Source: Hofstenia miamia
Lineage: Eukaryota; Xenacoelomorpha; Acoela
DNA: 64,000 nucleotides
Reading direction: 5' to 3'
Assembly (NCBI GenBank): GCA_004352715.1
Contig: SCFE01000015.1
Location: forward strand, 713,702 to 777,701
Positions 59,882-64,000 of this stretch are shown piece after piece. The position numbers and the translations under genes are program-made. The notes beneath the pieces were generated by a model. It was not told the DNA's origin. It did no database searches and saw nothing but the letters and a program-made list of their open reading frames with translations. Position 1 is the first letter of the stretch. Every line of letters begins with the position of its first letter.

Positions 59882-61857
59882 GTTGCCTTAATAAAATCCA
59901 GAGAGTGTTTATGTCCAGTTGGATTTAATTTTTGTACCACTCTAAGTTTGAAGTTCATATTGGATTCGATGCAATCAATGATAGAATCAATTTGTTTTAT
60001 GAATTATAAATTATTAATATCGTCACGTAAAAGGCAAATTTCCTCACTGTAATGCTATTACATGGAAACAACGAATTTGTGAACACAAAAACTTTTGAAT
60101 TAAGACCTATTTTAACAATAGCACTTTTTTTTACCTAAGTACTTCTCTCTTTTTTTTAATTAAGTTAGAAATGAAAGTTTGAACAATCCAAATAAATCTG
60201 CAGCTCCACGTACTTTCGCAAAAATTGGTCCTACTAGATATACATATCATCTAAATGGTTTTCAAAATGTCACTAAAAACTATATATTTATTTGCAGACC
60301 TTGTCTGTGTTGCTAATACCGGTTAACTTTAAATGCGTATCGCATCAAAGTGTACCGCCTGAATATGCGGATTTTATTATTAATCACTCCATATGTTGCT
60401 ATTTGAAGATTTATGCCACTATAGTGTACGTCACTGTAGAACTGTTCTTCCAAATCTTTTATTAAACACTTGGTTACTTAAAGTTTCAATGAAGTCATTA
60501 CTTTCTGCAAATTGGAATCTAGTAGTTATTATTTACACACTGTAAACAGCAATCCGCAATTGGAAAAACTTTCCGCTCATTCCACTGTGTTCCTTAGCTT
60601 TCAGGTACCAGATTCATATATTTCAATTAATTATTGTAATAGCTTTGTAGCTAAATGCCAATAGTATATTAACAATAGAGACTTTTTAGCAATAATTAAT
60701 TTAATTTACATATTGATGTTTTGAATTATGTCTCTTATAAATTTGCATTCAAAAACACATGTTATTGAAAATTTATAAATGAGCAATTGTAAAGTTAAAA
60801 CCTAAGTTCAATATGTTTGATCTTTGTAGTTTACTCTTGAATCAATATATGAAAGTGTGATTAATTAAAAATTTTAATCCATAATTGACATCTTCATTTT
60901 CCATCTCAAATGGTGTTTTATATTTGACTCTTTCCTTGCTGCTTCCTTGGGGACTATATAGTTTCTCTTTCAATTTTAGTAAGACATTTGGTATCATTAA
61001 AATACTTTAATGGCAATTCATTTTGAGATAATACACTTTTATGCAGTACAATATATGAGACTATATTTTATCTTTTAATAGTTTTATGCATTGGATTAAT
61101 GAAATCGTTCACACTATAACAAATGTAGTTAATAAAATCAGTTTCTTAATCTTAGAGAACTACAAACAATTACAATTCATTATCTGAAATTTTCAAATAA
61201 CAGGTTTAATAAATGAATTGTGTTAGTTATCTTCTTTGGACTTAATGTGTAATAGCATTAGAATAGACTTTATGAGAGTTTACAATTTGAGCGAATATTT
61301 TTCTGAATAGAAACTTAATATTTTCACCACAAAAATGTATCAAAGAACCAATGAATTATGACGATATTTTGACCTAATGATAAACAACTTCAAACGATTT
61401 TTAAAGTACTGTTTACATCAGGGGTGCCTTTTACGATATGACCATATATGATAGAGCGATATTTAAAAGCCATCCATAGTAGCCATGTTTTTAATTTCGT
61501 CTATGCAAAAGCTAAAGGGCCCTAGGTCGGAGTCCAGGTGCGAAGATTTTGAAAAATATGGGTGTGCTATTTTTTTGGTTCATCTAGTTTGAAATATTTT
61601 CTGCTTAGAACTTCAAAAATTAGGTGGAAGGGTGATCGCCCCTACGTCTATGGTTAAAGGTATCTATTATTAACTGCTTTTTAAGGTTTATCTGGTATTC
61701 TTGTAATTTGCAGATTTCATCATACCAATTTTGCCTTCCTACAAGTTTGATTTTTCGCATTTTTTGAGATAATGACAAAACCTAATAGTAGTAGTAATTC
61801 TTGTAAAATGTTAGTTCTTTTATACATTACGATTACGTAATATACCTAATAGATAAA
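59882..61857. other. AT-rich DNA, no gene seen
   Basis: Patches with transposon-terminus-like sequence occur near 61419 (CAGGGGTGCC) and 61635-61660 (GATCGCCCCTACGTCTATGG), but they do not pair as TIRs. No coding sequence was recognised. Confidence 0.5.
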
Positions 61858-61860
61858 TAT

Positions 61861-62400
61861 AAGGTTGTCCCATACGTTCTGTTACAGCTGCAAAAACAAT
61901 TATTTTTCATCAGTTAATTGTTAAAGTACATGTATTAAAAAAACGAACTATTCGTCCATCATTTCCCACTATTTCTGCAAGATGCCGAATTTGATCAAAG
62001 TACCATTTTGGCTCCTTCAAAAAAGAACACATTACGCACTTCTTCAACTTCATTGAACAATTCGAACTGGCGGCCTTTCAAAAAGTGCTTCCTCGATCGG
62101 AAAAGCCGTAGTCAGATGGTACAACATCTGGGCTGTAAGGCGGGTGCGATAAAATTTCAAAATCATCGAACTCCTCAAACTTCTCATTGTCCTCGTGGCA
62201 GTGTGTGGTTTGGCGTTGTCCTGCTGAAACAAAAAGCGCTTTTGGCTCACCAAATTGGGATATGTCTCAACCAATGTGTCATGAACGCGGTTCAATTGCT
62301 GGTAGTAGATCAGCATTGATGCCGACCATTTGGAAAAAGTTTATAATTTAAAACGCCTTCGAAATTACACCAAACAATTTTTGCACTTGTAACAGTATTT
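61861..62400 (-). pseudogene. Mariner-family (DD34D) transposase relic, C-terminal half, with one element end
   Basis: A minus-strand relic of a mariner transposase. From about 62395 stop-interrupted remains resemble the family's upstream catalytic-domain region, which contains the first catalytic Asp. From 62316 an open frame gives YYQQLNRVHDTLVE and FLFQQDNAKPHTATRT, the block around the second Asp. After a frameshift near 62185, SHPPYSPDVVPSDY carries the third. Counting across the shift leaves 34 residues between the second and third Asp, the DD34D spacing that defines mariner. Further downstream VEEVRNVFF... is legible before the element ends at about 61861 in AAGGTTGTCCCATACGTTCT, a typical mariner TIR next to TA. 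The N-terminal HTH half and the other TIR are missing. The plus-strand frame at 62008-62319 is a shadow. Confidence 0.82.
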
Positions 62401-62449
62401 TCAATAATTTCACATTATAATAGAACCGGTAAAGTTGGGCAATTAGAAA

Positions 62450-64000
62450 AACCAGTGTGCTCTTCTAAAACACCGGGCTGTTGCGGCAAGCAAATTTAGC
62501 CCGTCTTTGCCCGCGTTTAACGTCAAAATAGTTGAAAGTAGCCATTGGATCATAGATATTTGGAAAATGATTCCACAATTCACCGAATTTTAAACCAAAT
62601 GTGGACTATATGGTCGCTTAAAATTGGAATTATTTAATTAGTCCGAACTATTATGCATAAGCCTGTATATGTATATAACAAAATAGTATAATTTTATGAT
62701 TTGCATGCACACCTATAGACTAGTAATTTCTTTGATGAACATTTTATCAGTAACTCGTTTTATTGTAATAGTCTTTGTGTTCTTTGAACAATCGTGGATT
62801 GCAAAATCAATATATGCTAATGCATTTGCAATATATATATAAAATATTTGCGAATGTTTTTTTAGACTATATTTCATAATTAATGTGTAAAATTGATTAA
62901 TGCACATTGTTTGACAATTAAATAATACCAGAGAAATGTCAGAAAGAAACTCATAAATATTATTGAGTTTAACCTCAACTAAAGTATACACAGAATTTAT
63001 TACCGAAGGTATCAATAATTTTTTTCATGTAATTTTAAATCTTCAAACTTTTTAGATGATTTTAAAGTATATTCTGTATAATAGTAAAAATTATTAAAGA
63101 ATAAATTAATTTATTAATATTTTGTGGACCCAAAAACGATTGTTTAATTTAACTCTTATATGAAAACAAGGTATTCCTTTATAATTCATATTTAATAATG
63201 ATTTTAGAGTTTTAAGCTTCTAATCAGAGTCGAATCGGGGCGATTTTTTAGGCTCAGGCCCCGCCTAGCCTGGACAAAATTATTTTTTTACGCAATTACC
63301 CTTCCTTCTGCTTTATAGAACACTCCACTATGAATTTGATTGGATAATTTGCATAATGCATTGATTAATATATGCATATCCACTTAGTGCTAGTTCAATT
63401 GTGTTGCAATTGCATTATATTAATCATAGTTAAGCAAACGTGTAATTTATGTCCTAGCGCTGCCCTCTTCCATTTAATAATGAAGGTATTGTCATAACTG
63501 ATGAAGCTATTCGTGTTCTGATGTTACCAAGAGTGGTAACCCCTTTTCGATCACTTGGGGAAAATATCAGTTTTAATATATTCATTTACTAAAATTCTCT
63601 AACAACTTTCATTAACTTAGTGAGAGTGTGAGACTTACTAGAAACACTCTATACTTGCAAAAANAACCAGTGTGCTCTTCTAAAACACCGGGCTGTTGCG
63701 GCAAGCAAATTTAGCCCGTCTTTGCCCGCGTTTAACGTCAAAATAGTTGAAAGTAGCCATTGGATCATAGATATTTGGAAAATGATTCCACAATTCACCG
63801 AATTTTAAACCAAATGTGGACTATATGGTCGCTTAAAATTGGAATTATTTAATTAGTCCGAACTATTATGCATAAGCCTGTATATGTATATAACAAAATA
63901 GTATAATTTTATGATTTGCATGCACACCTATAGACTAGTAATTTCTTTGATGAACATTTTATCAGTAACTCGTTTTATTGTAATAGTCTTTGTGTTCTTT
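62450..64000. repeat. Direct repeat restarting after a single N (probable assembly duplication of about 1.2 kb)
   Basis: 63665-64000 is identical to 62450-62785, and a lone N at 63664 separates the block 62450-63663 from its restart. By analogy with the gap at 6661, the whole 1214-bp block is probably repeated, running past the window. The block itself has a GC-richer start (GGGCTGTTGCGGCAAG, 62470-62520) of unknown origin and is otherwise AT-rich with no gene. Confidence 0.8.

Noticed and set aside
61419-61660. A MITE between CAGGGGTGCC and GCCCCTACGTCTATGG
   Set aside because: The two ends do not pair as inverted repeats and no TSD was seen.
62008-62319. 103-codon plus-strand frame
   Set aside because: It is the antisense shadow of the mariner relic.
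1-64000. CRISPR array, bacterial operons, ribosome binding sites, rRNA
   Set aside because: The sequence is eukaryotic in character, with no regularly spaced direct repeats with unique spacers and no rRNA-like conserved blocks.

Overview
This is AT-rich, non-coding-looking DNA from an animal genome, most probably an invertebrate. The evidence is the very low GC, the long (TA)n microsatellites, the absence of operons or long reading frames, and the range of metazoan DNA transposons (hAT, Tc1/mariner, P/THAP, pogo-like, piggyBac-like) plus a 5'-truncated LINE. I cannot name the species; an arthropod (for example a copepod) or a cnidarian would both fit. There is no convincing complete host gene. 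The best host-gene candidates are a possible first exon or short gene at the left edge (15-245), which is GC- and CpG-richer than everything after it and starts with a mitochondrial-presequence-like N-terminus, and a cysteine-rich candidate exon at about 31.8-32.06 kb on the minus strand.

Layout. 0-9.6 kb: the edge ORF, a non-autonomous hAT element with a near-perfect 8-bp target-site duplication (TSD) at 2763-3647, and a Tc1-type MITE at 7027-7302. 9.6-16.7 kb: a dead Tc1 transposase C-terminus, a near full-length but decayed Tc1/mariner element with terminal inverted repeats (TIRs) of about 100 bp (13617-14545), and a hAT transposase C-terminal relic. 17-30 kb: mostly featureless, with a hAT element carrying a perfect TSD (21097-21734), a piggyBac-like Cys-rich tail relic and an unexplained open frame of about 150 codons. 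31-39 kb: several hAT MITEs and a LINE 3' end. 40.5-42.3 kb: a P-element-superfamily transposon with 58-bp TIRs, a frameshifted THAP zinc finger and several recognisable transposase blocks. 45-46 kb: a large imperfect palindrome between two (TA)n tracts, and another hAT MITE. 52-56.7 kb: a pogo-like MITE, a foldback-like element full of CCACTGGTGG palindromes, two abutting MITEs with internal TGACGTCA sites, and CCTAA-rich DNA. 56.7-59.9 kb: a second THAP/P-type transposase relic lying between inverted copies of one repeat, with a hAT MITE nested beside it and a nearly perfect 26-bp hairpin. 61.8-62.4 kb: a dead mariner transposase retaining the DD34D spacing.

The genes do not form a pathway: this is a graveyard of at least seven transposon superfamilies, all apparently inactive here. 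Five places where sequence is repeated exactly on both sides of a run of N (1 or 21 Ns) look like unmerged contig overlaps rather than biology and should be discounted in any repeat analysis.
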